This document shows positions 1 through 7,129 of a stretch of 9,045 nt of DNA, piece after piece. Every line of letters begins with the position of its first letter. Within the stretch, counting starts at the first letter, position 1. Origin of the DNA: an uncultured Candidatus Methylacidiphilales bacterium (GTDB lineage: Bacteria; Verrucomicrobiota; Verrucomicrobiia; Methylacidiphilales; CALFVM01). The stretch is taken from NCBI GenBank assembly GCA_937928665.1, contig CALFVM010000089.1, positions 1 through 9,045 of the forward strand, given 5' to 3'. Both the position numbers and the translations under genes were made by a program. A model generated the notes under the pieces. The model did no database searches. It saw nothing but the letters and a program-made list of their open reading frames with translations, and was not told where the DNA came from.

Positions 1-2
1 TC

Positions 3-728
3 CGAAGCACTAAGGCGGTTGCCCTTGTGCTCGCAATGACGATTTTCTCGGCAGAAATCCGTGCCCAGGAGGGCGACAGAACCTCCGCCGAAACGAAACC
101 ACATATTCGTCTCCTGGAGAATCATCAAATCCCCGTCATCTGGGACGGGCGGCAGGTTGGCGTGCTCACGCTGCGCAAAGATGAAGAACTCGCTGTCCTC
201 CGCGAGGAAGATGACGTCTGGATTTGCTTGCGGGAGTCGCAGACTTTGGCCATCCCCAAGAGAATCGCGCAGCAGGTACCCGCTCACCCAGCTTACCAAA
301 CAACAGCCTTACCCCGTCCCCTCACCCCTCCTCCGGAAACGGCCGAGAACCCTCAAGTCCGTGAGGAGAATCCACCCAACAATTCGCCATCCCCGTCCCT
401 GTCTCCTGCACCACCGAGTGCTCCCCTAAAAGATCAGAACTCTTTACCCGACGAACGTCTGGTCACCTACCTCGACCAGGCCTTCACTCTCATTCGTGAG
501 AGACCCGAGCGGGTTCGCATCCTTCTCTACACCCGCGGCCGCATGTCTTCGCCTGATCCGGTTCGGCAAATACTGGCCAGAGAACTGGCGAAGGGGACTG
601 AGACCGAACCTGTTCCTTATTGGTTAGAGCAGTTAAAGTCCGCTTTCCAAGCCTACGACCGTCAGCAATGGAGTCTTTTTGAGCAAGCCATCCAACTCGC
701 CCAGACCAACCGCCCAAACCAAACCTGA
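3..728 (+). CDS. Secreted proline-rich protein of unknown function, 5' partial
   Basis: I do not recognise a named family. The frame is open to the left edge, and the visible part has 241 residues. It begins with R-S-T-K followed by a hydrophobic run (AVALVLAMTIF) and an A-E-I-R-A-Q stretch that looks like a signal-peptidase I site. The in-frame GTG at 27 and ATG at 36 would cut off the basic part of this signal, so the true start is probably upstream of the window. After the signal comes a segment of about 55 residues (IPVIWDGRQVG, ELAVLREEDDVWICL, LAIPKRIAQQ) that reads like a small SH3-like beta barrel. A proline/serine-rich linker of about 60 residues follows, then a helical C-terminal part rich in Q, R and E. 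The protein is probably periplasmic or envelope-attached. Its last 50 bp overlap the lycopene cyclase gene, so it is probably in the same transcription unit. The coding call is firm; the SH3-like reading is inference. Confidence 0.75.
   Translation, partial: RSTKAVALVLAMTIFSAEIRAQEGDRTSAETKPHIRLLENHQIPVIWDGRQVGVLTLRKDEELAVLREEDDVWICLRESQTLAIPKRIAQQVPAHPAYQTTALPRPLTPPPETAENPQVREENPPNNSPSPSLSPAPPSAPLKDQNSLPDERLVTYLDQAFTLIRERPERVRILLYTRGRMSSPDPVRQILARELAKGTETEPVPYWLEQLKSAFQAYDRQQWSLFEQAIQLAQTNRPNQT
670..673 (+). promoter_or_regulatory. Shine-Dalgarno site for the TTG start of crtY
   Basis: GGAG lies 5 bases before the TTG at 679, inside the end of the upstream gene. It decides the cyclase start: the crtY frame is closed by a TAA at 634-636, and no ATG or GTG lies between that stop and the FAD-binding motif. 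TTG with this site is therefore the best start. Confidence 0.55.
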
Positions 729-1917
729 CCTCGGGGTCATTATCCTTGGTGCTGGCCTCTCCGGGCGTTTGGTTGCACACGCCCTCCGCGCCCTTGGCTA
801 CCGCCATCCGATCCAGTTAGTCGATCCGCGTCAAAACTTCGGGCAACCCCAGCGCTGGTGTTTTTTTGGCGAAACTCCGACTTTGCTTCCGCACAGATTA
901 GTTAACAAAACCTGGAGTGCCTGGCGCATGACCACAAGAGAAGGACGTTCCTTCGAAAGAAAAAGTGCTCTCGGTTATAGGCAGATCGAGTCGAGGCATT
1001 TCTACCAGTGGTCTGATCAACTTTTGGCTTCCGATTCACGCACCGAATTGATCCTGGGTGAATCCGCCCAGATTGTTTCCACCGAGCAAACGCTGCCGGT
1101 TGTGCAGATTGGGAATAAAGTCACCCAGGCTGACTGGTGCGTGGATGCAACCGGAAAGATCTCCTTGGCTGAGTCTCAATCCAGCGAACCTCTTGTCTGG
1201 CAGTCCTTCATCGGACGCCGCATTGTCTGCCGGAACCATCGCTGGTCCCCTCAGACCTTTGATTGGATGGACTTTCGCACACCTCAAAACGAAGAAACTC
1301 GGTTCGCTTACGTTTTGCCTTACTCCCCGCAGGATGCCCTGGTCGAGCTAACTTCGTTTTCTCTCCATCCCCCTTCTCATCAGGAACTTAACAGAAGCCT
1401 CAATGACTTCATCTTGGCTCGAGGTTGGTCAGTCGCGCAAATCCTGGATGAAGAGAGTGGATGTCTACCTATGACCACTCGCCCCCTATCTCCTAATCAG
1501 CCGCGTGTCCTTCGCGCAGGTGTGGCTGGTGGGGCGGCCCGGCCATCCACAGGTTACGCCTTTTCCCGCACGGCCCAACAAACCGGAGCCATTGCCAAAA
1601 TCATTGCCCAAGGTGCCCCCGCAAGCCAAGCCCACTTCTCCAATTCCTGGCTCGACCGCGTTTTTCTTCGTGCCTTAGCCCAATCTCCGGGTGAATTTTC
1701 CACCATCTTTGCCCAACTTTTTCAGGGAACTCAACCCGGTCAAATCGAACGGTTTCTCTCAAATCGTGGAACTCTGGGCGATGTCATGGCCGTCGTCGCG
1801 GCACTCCCCAAATTACGGTTCATGGCCGCCGCACTCCCCCTGCGAAGCCACCAAGCCGACTCCAGCCGCTCCCCGTGGATGCCCGTGCCAACCGCGTCAG
1901 GATGGACCCGCACTTGA
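679..1917 (+). CDS. crtY: Lycopene beta-cyclase, CrtY/CrtL family
   Basis: This enzyme closes the two beta-ionone rings of lycopene to give beta-carotene. The 412-residue protein opens with a Rossmann dinucleotide-binding motif (GAGLSG, residues 24-29) and the end of the second strand (LVDPR, 47-51). The family's W-C-F-F block is at 60-63 and GYRQI at 99-103. DATG (156-159) and WQSFIG (174-179) come next, then an MDF box (197-199) and FAYVLPYSP (209-217). VELT (222-225) stands where CrtY proteins have VEDT. Near the C-terminus, RPSTGYAF (288-295) corresponds to the HPTTGYSLP motif. Length is slightly above the usual 380-390 residues, mostly in a poorly conserved tail. The start is TTG with a GGAG site 5 bases upstream, overlapping the previous gene by 50 bp. 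The 3' end overlaps the carotene dioxygenase gene, which uses its product. A different FAD-dependent cyclase of the same superfamily is the main alternative, but the neighbour makes beta-cyclisation the natural reading. Confidence 0.88.
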   Translation: MSKPSNSPRPTAQTKPDLGVIILGAGLSGRLVAHALRALGYRHPIQLVDPRQNFGQPQRWCFFGETPTLLPHRLVNKTWSAWRMTTREGRSFERKSALGYRQIESRHFYQWSDQLLASDSRTELILGESAQIVSTEQTLPVVQIGNKVTQADWCVDATGKISLAESQSSEPLVWQSFIGRRIVCRNHRWSPQTFDWMDFRTPQNEETRFAYVLPYSPQDALVELTSFSLHPPSHQELNRSLNDFILARGWSVAQILDEESGCLPMTTRPLSPNQPRVLRAGVAGGAARPSTGYAFSRTAQQTGAIAKIIAQGAPASQAHFSNSWLDRVFLRALAQSPGEFSTIFAQLFQGTQPGQIERFLSNRGTLGDVMAVVAALPKLRFMAAALPLRSHQADSSRSPWMPVPTASGWTRT

Positions 1918-2855
1918 AAGAAAGGTGTCTCCGCCTTTTACCCTGGCTGGTCACAACCATCGCGCTACTGGGCAGCCTCCTGACCGATCTGCGTCAGCCT
2001 GGGCTCGGCCCAATCGTATTCTTATCCACTGCTCTGCTCTTCGGCCTTTGGCACGGTGCCCTCGATGTCGTCCTTGCCCATCGCCAATGGCATAAGAATA
2101 AATCGCCTCCCTGGTGGGCGCGTCTCGGGCTGGTCTACGCATTCGGAATGACTGCAGTTGCCCTGGCTTGGTGGTTGATTCCCCAACTCACTTTCCTCGG
2201 TTTTCTTCTGCTCACGGCTTATCACTGGGGGATGGGAGATGCCGGTTGGCCCCGGAACCGCCTCCGTCGCGTTTTCGGCTTTTCACGCGGATTCGGCATC
2301 CTCTTCGCCGCCTCCACTTTCGATCCCAACACCGTCTCCTCCCTTTTCACCCAGGTCTCCGGTGCCCAATTACCCATTTCTTTAGGTGCTGCCTGTTTTC
2401 CCTTTTTGATATTTTGCCTTTTCCTGCAGATGGGCTCGGCCTGGATCACGTTTCGGCCCGGACCCGACCGATATCAAGCACTGGGCGACTCACTTATGAT
2501 CACGGCTAGTTTCGCTTTTCTGCCTGCATACGTCGCCGTCGCCCTCTACTTTGCCTTGTTCCACGCCTTTCGGCACATCCGAAGGGTTTCCGCTCTATCA
2601 CCCCTCAACGGCTATTCCTCGCTGGCCGTGGCTATCTGCTTTCTTGCCGCAGTCGGCTTGGGCCTGCTCGGGATGGCATTCCAGTCTGATGACACCCCAA
2701 TTCTCGTTCGCTTGGACACGTCCTACTTCCAACTTCTCGCCATGCTCACAGTGCCTCACGCATGGATCGTTCGGCAGGCGGAAGCCGCGGGGAACCTAAC
2801 CCACCCGGCATCCTCACCAATCTCTGACGCTCGCGAACTTCAGGCCGCCCCCTAA
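1902..2855 (+). CDS. blh: Beta-carotene 15,15'-dioxygenase, Brp/Blh family
   Basis: This is an integral membrane non-heme iron enzyme that splits beta-carotene at the central double bond into two retinal molecules. The protein has 317 residues from the ATG at 1902. Family motifs are all present: HGALD (His51), YHWGMGD (His108) and FHAFRH (His221 and His225). The spacing of these histidines (57, 113 and 4 residues) closely follows the iron-ligand set known from marine Blh (His21, 78, 188, 192). Several long hydrophobic segments give a multi-pass membrane protein. The start is uncertain. GTG at 1875 would add 9 residues, ATG at 1902 has no properly spaced ribosome site, and TTG at 1914 would give a TTGA overlap with the crtY stop and has AGGA 11 bases upstream. 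All three overlap crtY, so translational coupling is likely. Retinal normally serves a rhodopsin, which is not in the window. The 3' end overlaps the convergent protease gene by 4 bp. Confidence 0.93.
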   Translation: MDPHLKERCLRLLPWLVTTIALLGSLLTDLRQPGLGPIVFLSTALLFGLWHGALDVVLAHRQWHKNKSPPWWARLGLVYAFGMTAVALAWWLIPQLTFLGFLLLTAYHWGMGDAGWPRNRLRRVFGFSRGFGILFAASTFDPNTVSSLFTQVSGAQLPISLGAACFPFLIFCLFLQMGSAWITFRPGPDRYQALGDSLMITASFAFLPAYVAVALYFALFHAFRHIRRVSALSPLNGYSSLAVAICFLAAVGLGLLGMAFQSDDTPILVRLDTSYFQLLAMLTVPHAWIVRQAEAAGNLTHPASSPISDARELQAAP

Positions 2856-3898
2856 ACAATAAAGAACGGTTTCGCCGTCCACCCACGCCCCGTGGGCTCC
2901 ACCGAGCGCCACGTCGATAAATCGTTGATCGAAATCCACCGACGTTCCTCTCTCCGGTAATGCCAGACCTTGTCCACATGATAAACAATCTGCCGCCCTG
3001 CCCGCTCCAACAGATTGCAGACTTCTTCAGCATGATAGTTTTCACTGTCCTTGTCTGACCTCACCTCCCGCGCCATCGTCGCGTAGAGTGAGTTCAGTTG
3101 CCGTAACAACGCCCCAATCTCCGGATCCAGCGACCGAACCGGCAACCCGAGTCGCCGCGCCTCCACGTCGGTGATCGGGTAAGAATGGCTCGGATACGAA
3201 CCGTTCAACGCCCGGCTAATCTTCGCAGCTGCCGCCTTGTTTTTCATGTGATAGCCCAGGAGTTCCTCACAGATCCGGATCGAAAGTGAACTCGAGCGGT
3301 CCAACGCCCCGATCACCAGCGGATGCAAATACTTGTAGACCTCGGGAAACGGATTATCCCCCGACTTCTGCCCGTTCCACAAACGAAGAATCCGCGACAC
3401 TTCGTCTTGACTTACCGAAACCAGCGCATTGCGCGAATCTAACGGCGACAGATCATGCTTCAGCGAACTGTCCACCGCCGTCAGATACGACGTCGGCCCC
3501 ATGTGAATCTCATTACAACTCAACGCCATCATGGTTGCCGCCGACGCACACTCAAACGGCGCGAACAACACGACCCGCGAGAAAAAATTCCTGAGCAAAT
3601 GCGCCAGCCGCAACGCCGCCTCCGGATTCCCCCCATCCGACTTCAAAAACAATCCCACCGTCTTTGACCGCGGCCGGTCCTCCAACAACTTCGACATCGC
3701 CATCACATCATTCTGGCAAATCGACCCTCCAAACGATGTCCAATACGCCAAGCACGGAAACCCCGCCCGCTTCTCCAACTCCCTCATGATCGCCTGAGTT
3801 TCCGGCGTCAGAAAATTAGCCTTTGTCTTGGCCGACCGAGGCGCATTCGGCAGCGGTTCAATCACAACCCGGGTTGAAGACTTCAGAGATCGAGGCAT
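2852..3898 (-). CDS. SDH-family Clp-fold serine protease (ClpP/crotonase superfamily)
   Basis: The 348-residue protein has no signal peptide or membrane segment, so it should be cytoplasmic. It matches the serine dehydrogenase proteinase type of Clp-fold hydrolase. A glycine-rich oxyanion-loop block is at 84-99 (FLKSDGGNPEAALRLA). The likely nucleophile is Ser119 in CASAATMMA, followed by the typical CNEIHMGPTSYLTAVD stretch (128-143). His238 in SHSYPITDVEARRLGLPV (237-254) is the likely second catalytic residue; Asp143 is a candidate third. The C-terminal 90 residues are charged and unassigned. The ATG at 3898 is preceded by a purine-rich GTGAGGGG stretch, a good ribosome site. It lies 78 bp downstream of the RND permease gene on the same strand with no hairpin in between, so it may share its transcript. 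Clp-fold assignment is firm. Its protein substrate, and whether it acts on the pump or on membrane proteins in general, cannot be told from the sequence. Confidence 0.85.
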   Translation of the reverse strand: MPRSLKSSTRVVIEPLPNAPRSAKTKANFLTPETQAIMRELEKRAGFPCLAYWTSFGGSICQNDVMAMSKLLEDRPRSKTVGLFLKSDGGNPEAALRLAHLLRNFFSRVVLFAPFECASAATMMALSCNEIHMGPTSYLTAVDSSLKHDLSPLDSRNALVSVSQDEVSRILRLWNGQKSGDNPFPEVYKYLHPLVIGALDRSSSLSIRICEELLGYHMKNKAAAAKISRALNGSYPSHSYPITDVEARRLGLPVRSLDPEIGALLRQLNSLYATMAREVRSDKDSENYHAEEVCNLLERAGRQIVYHVDKVWHYRREERRWISINDLSTWRSVEPTGRGWTAKPFFIV

Positions 3899-3976
3899 AG
3901 GCCCCTCACCCTACCGGCATCCCCTCCAAAAAATCAACCCGCCTCACCATCTTTGTCCTCCCTGCGACAAAAATGG
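3899..3976 (-). other. Short spacer between RND permease and SDH-family protease genes
   Basis: These 78 bp contain no convincing hairpin followed by a T run on the minus strand, so transcription from the efflux genes may continue into the protease gene. The last 15 bases before the protease ATG hold its purine-rich ribosome site. No other element is seen. Confidence 0.4.
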
Positions 3977-6900
3977 TTACACCCCGCGACGCCTCCACCC
4001 GCTCCGGTCCAACAGGGTGTAGACCGCTGGAACCACGAAAAGCGTCAGAAATGTCGAGGTCGCCATCCCTCCGATGACCGCCACCCCCAGCGGACGCCGA
4101 CTCTCCGCCCCCGCGCCCAACGCCAGGGCAATCGGCATTAACCCGATCACCGTGGACAAGGCCGTCATCAAAATCGGCCGCAGCCGCAACCGGCCCGCGA
4201 TCACCATCGCCTCAATCGCGTCCAACCCCTCGGCTCTTTTTTGGTTGGCGAACTCAACCAGCAGGATCGAGTTCTTCGTCACCAAACCCATCAGCAGGAT
4301 CATCCCAATCAGGCTGTAAAGATTCAGGTTCATTGAAGGAATCTCCGGCAACACCTGAGTCAGAAAACGAAGCACGCCAGGCAATTCGTCCAGCGGAGCG
4401 TAGGCCTTGATCAGGGCAATCCCGTTGACCAGGTTCAGTGCCCACAGGAGCCCGAACGCTCCCAGGCAGGCTAGAGGCAGGGCCAGCATCACCGTAAACG
4501 GATGGACCAGACTCTCGAAAAGGGAGGCCAAAACCATGTAAACCACGATGATCGCAAGAATCAGCACCAGCAGTGCTTCCCCCGTGCTGTCCCGTAACTC
4601 CCGTGATTCCCCCTTCCACTCATAGGTCACATCCGGCCCCAGCTTTTCGGCCAAAACCTCCTCGGCCACTGCCATCGCCCTGCCCAATTCCATCCCAACC
4701 GGGTCGCCGCTGATCGTGGCGGACCGGAACCGGTTGTAGTGGTAGATCGCATTGACCGCACCTCCGGTTTTCATCTCCACCAAATTGGTCAACGGGACCA
4801 GTTCCCTGCCCGCCGTCCGGACATAAAGCCGCTCCAGTGAATCCGGGGTCAACCGGTCCTCTCTTCGCAGTTGGGCGATGACATCATACTGCTTTCCGCC
4901 ATCCCGGAACTCCGAGACTTCCAGGCCACCCAGCAACATCTGGAGCGTCTCCGAAATCTCCCGCACGGTGACGCCCAGGGCAGCTGCCCTGTCGCGGTTG
5001 ATTCGGATATCGAGCTGCGGCCTCTCAAAGTTGAAATCGACCCGTGCCTGACCCAGCACCCCCTTTTCCGTTAAGGCACCCTGCACCTCCCGGGCAACTT
5101 CATCCAACCGCCTCAGGTCCTGGCTTTGCAACACGAGTTGAAACCGCTCCCCAAAGCTCGTGATCTTCGGCGCAAAAGCCAGAGCAATCACACCGGGCAA
5201 CTCAATAAACTGCGTGAACAGACTTCCCCGAGCTCCCGGCCGGATGATCTGCTGCACCGACCGTTCTCGCTCCGGCTTCATCTGGACAAAAAGAATCCCG
5301 AAGTTCGACTGACCCGGAGCACCCCGCGCCAAAGCCACCGCGGAAAAATATCCCTCCACCTCCGGGAACGTGGTCACAATCTCCTCCAACTGCCGCAAAT
5401 TAGCGTCGGTAAACTCCGACGTGCTTCCCTCAGGCGCAAAAACCAATCCTACAATGTAGCCCTTGTCCTCCTCCGGCAAAAACTCCCGTTCCAGTTTCGA
5501 AAATGCCAGGAGGGAAAGTCCGAAAGCAGCCAGCCCCACCCCCACCGGAATCCCCCGCCGCGCCAACATCCACTCAAGTGCCCGACGATAACGATCGGCC
5601 AGGGCGGTGAATGCCCGCTCCAACAAGTTGTAGATCGCTCCATGCCGCCCCGAATCCGCCCGGAGCAATCGGGAACACATCACCGGCGAAAGCGTCAGTG
5701 CGACAAACGAAGAAATGGCCACCGCCCCCGCCACCGCGATCGCAAACTCCCGGAACAAAATCCCCGTAGTCCCGCTCTGAAACGCCAGCGGCACAAACAC
5801 CGCGATGAGCGAAACCGTCGTCGCTACGACCGCCAGAGTGATCTCCCCGATCCCTTTCTGCGCCGCTTCCAGCGGAGCCATCCCCTCTTCAATATGCCGG
5901 TAGATGTTTTCCAGCACGACGATGGCGTCATCCACCACCACTCCGATGACCAAAACCAGGGCCAGCAAGGTCAGGATGTTCAGACTAAATCCGAGCACCG
6001 CCATCACTGTAAATGTCCCGATGATCGAGATCGGTATCGCCACCGCCGGGATCAGCGTCGCCCGCAAGCTCCTCAGAAAAATAAAGATAATGATCACGAC
6101 CAACCCGAACGCAATCAGCAGCGTTTCCTTCACCTCCGCGATGGCCTGCCTGATGTATGTGGAGGAATCGTAGGCAATCTCCACATCAATTCCCAGCGGT
6201 AGCGTCGGCCGAATCCGCTCCACCTCGGCCCGCACCCGGTCGGCCACCTCCACCGTGTTGGCATTGGATTGTTTGACGATGCCCAGACCCACTGCCGGTC
6301 GCCCTCGGAACCGCGCCACCGTCCGCTCATCCTCCACCCCCAGTTCCACCTCAGCCACGTCCCGAACCCGCACCGGTGCCCCGTTTTCAAATCGGATCAC
6401 CAGGGAACCAAACTCTTCTGGCCGACTCAATTGACCCCGGGTCAGCACCGTAAACTCCCGCTGGCGATTCTCAATCAGCCCGGACGGCAACTCCACATTC
6501 TCCGCTCGAAACAGTGCCCGCAAATCCCCCGCTGTCACCCCGAGGGACGCCATCTTCTCCGCATCCAGCCGCAGCCGAATCGCTTTCCGTTTCTCCCCGC
6601 CAAGGTTAATCCCACCCAACCCCGCAATCGTCTGCAACCGGTCTTTGAACTGACGTTCCCCAATCTCCGATAACTCCAGCGTGCTGAATCGATCACTGGA
6701 AAGTGCAATCCAGAGGATTTCTTCTGAATCCGCGTCCTGCTTGGCAATGATCGGCTCCTCCGCGTCAGTCGGCAACCGCCCCCGCACCCGCGAAACCCGA
6801 TCACGCACATCCTGCGCCCCCACGTCCACATCCACTGACAACTCAAACTCGACCGTGATAACACTCACATCCTGGCGCGATTCCGAACTGATTGCCTTGA

Positions 6901-7129
6901 TCCCCGCTATGTTGTTGATCTCCTGCTCCAGTGGCTCGGTAATCTCCGTCTCAATCACTTCCGCATTCGCCCCAGCATAGACTGTCGTTACCGATACAAT
7001 CGGCGGATCAATGTCGGGCAGTTCCCGGACAGGCAACCGGGTGTAACTGATCATGCCAAAGACAATCAGTGCTAAGTTCAGCATCACGGCAAACACCGGA
7101 CGCCGCAAACAAACCTGAGGCAGACTCAT
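3977..7129 (-). CDS. RND efflux permease, HAE1 (AcrB/MexB-like) family
   Basis: This is the inner-membrane proton/drug antiporter of a tripartite efflux pump. The length of 1050 residues is normal for the family. The N-terminus has the usual first helix (residues 10-30) and porter-domain start (LPVRELPDIDPPIVSV). The proton-relay aspartates of TM4 are present as Asp400-Asp401 (GVVVDDAIVVLEN), matching AcrB Asp407/408. The relay lysine is Lys952 (LVTKNSILLVEFAN), matching AcrB Lys940, and the RLRPILMT motif of TM11 is at 982-989. Absence of CusA-type features and presence of the paired aspartates favour organic substrates over metals, but the actual substrates are unknown. The TM9-TM10 periplasmic loop carries about 35 extra residues (around 900-935). 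The start ATG overlaps the adaptor stop as ATGA, so the two are translationally coupled. The C-terminus is short after TM12, ending in a basic WRRRGV tail. Confidence 0.97.
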   Translation of the reverse strand: MSLPQVCLRRPVFAVMLNLALIVFGMISYTRLPVRELPDIDPPIVSVTTVYAGANAEVIETEITEPLEQEINNIAGIKAISSESRQDVSVITVEFELSVDVDVGAQDVRDRVSRVRGRLPTDAEEPIIAKQDADSEEILWIALSSDRFSTLELSEIGERQFKDRLQTIAGLGGINLGGEKRKAIRLRLDAEKMASLGVTAGDLRALFRAENVELPSGLIENRQREFTVLTRGQLSRPEEFGSLVIRFENGAPVRVRDVAEVELGVEDERTVARFRGRPAVGLGIVKQSNANTVEVADRVRAEVERIRPTLPLGIDVEIAYDSSTYIRQAIAEVKETLLIAFGLVVIIIFIFLRSLRATLIPAVAIPISIIGTFTVMAVLGFSLNILTLLALVLVIGVVVDDAIVVLENIYRHIEEGMAPLEAAQKGIGEITLAVVATTVSLIAVFVPLAFQSGTTGILFREFAIAVAGAVAISSFVALTLSPVMCSRLLRADSGRHGAIYNLLERAFTALADRYRRALEWMLARRGIPVGVGLAAFGLSLLAFSKLEREFLPEEDKGYIVGLVFAPEGSTSEFTDANLRQLEEIVTTFPEVEGYFSAVALARGAPGQSNFGILFVQMKPERERSVQQIIRPGARGSLFTQFIELPGVIALAFAPKITSFGERFQLVLQSQDLRRLDEVAREVQGALTEKGVLGQARVDFNFERPQLDIRINRDRAAALGVTVREISETLQMLLGGLEVSEFRDGGKQYDVIAQLRREDRLTPDSLERLYVRTAGRELVPLTNLVEMKTGGAVNAIYHYNRFRSATISGDPVGMELGRAMAVAEEVLAEKLGPDVTYEWKGESRELRDSTGEALLVLILAIIVVYMVLASLFESLVHPFTVMLALPLACLGAFGLLWALNLVNGIALIKAYAPLDELPGVLRFLTQVLPEIPSMNLNLYSLIGMILLMGLVTKNSILLVEFANQKRAEGLDAIEAMVIAGRLRLRPILMTALSTVIGLMPIALALGAGAESRRPLGVAVIGGMATSTFLTLFVVPAVYTLLDRSGWRRRGV
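4325..4437 (-). repeat. 8-bp direct repeat flanking an extra in-frame segment of the RND gene
   Basis: On the coding strand, TGAACCTG occurs at 4437-4430 and again at 4332-4325, exactly 105 bp (35 codons) apart. The two copies encode L-N-L (898-900) and M-N-L (933-935) in the same phase. Dropping one copy and the DNA between them would leave a TM9-TM10 loop close to the usual family length. The repeat could mark an old in-frame insertion or be chance in a leucine/asparagine-coding stretch. Confidence 0.4.

Noticed and set aside
3..2855. A rhodopsin gene in the retinal cassette
   Set aside because: No frame encodes a seven-helix protein with a retinal-binding lysine. The only 7-8 helix protein here is the Blh dioxygenase.
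2746..3045. A 99-codon - frame across the blh/protease junction
   Set aside because: It overlaps the ends of two well-supported genes, is Arg/Gly-rich and shows no motif.
5126..6202. 358-codon open frame on the + strand opposite the RND permease
   Set aside because: Its translation is dominated by R, H, Q and P with no domain, as expected from the antisense of a GC-rich gene with strong codon bias. The permease on the other strand is certain.
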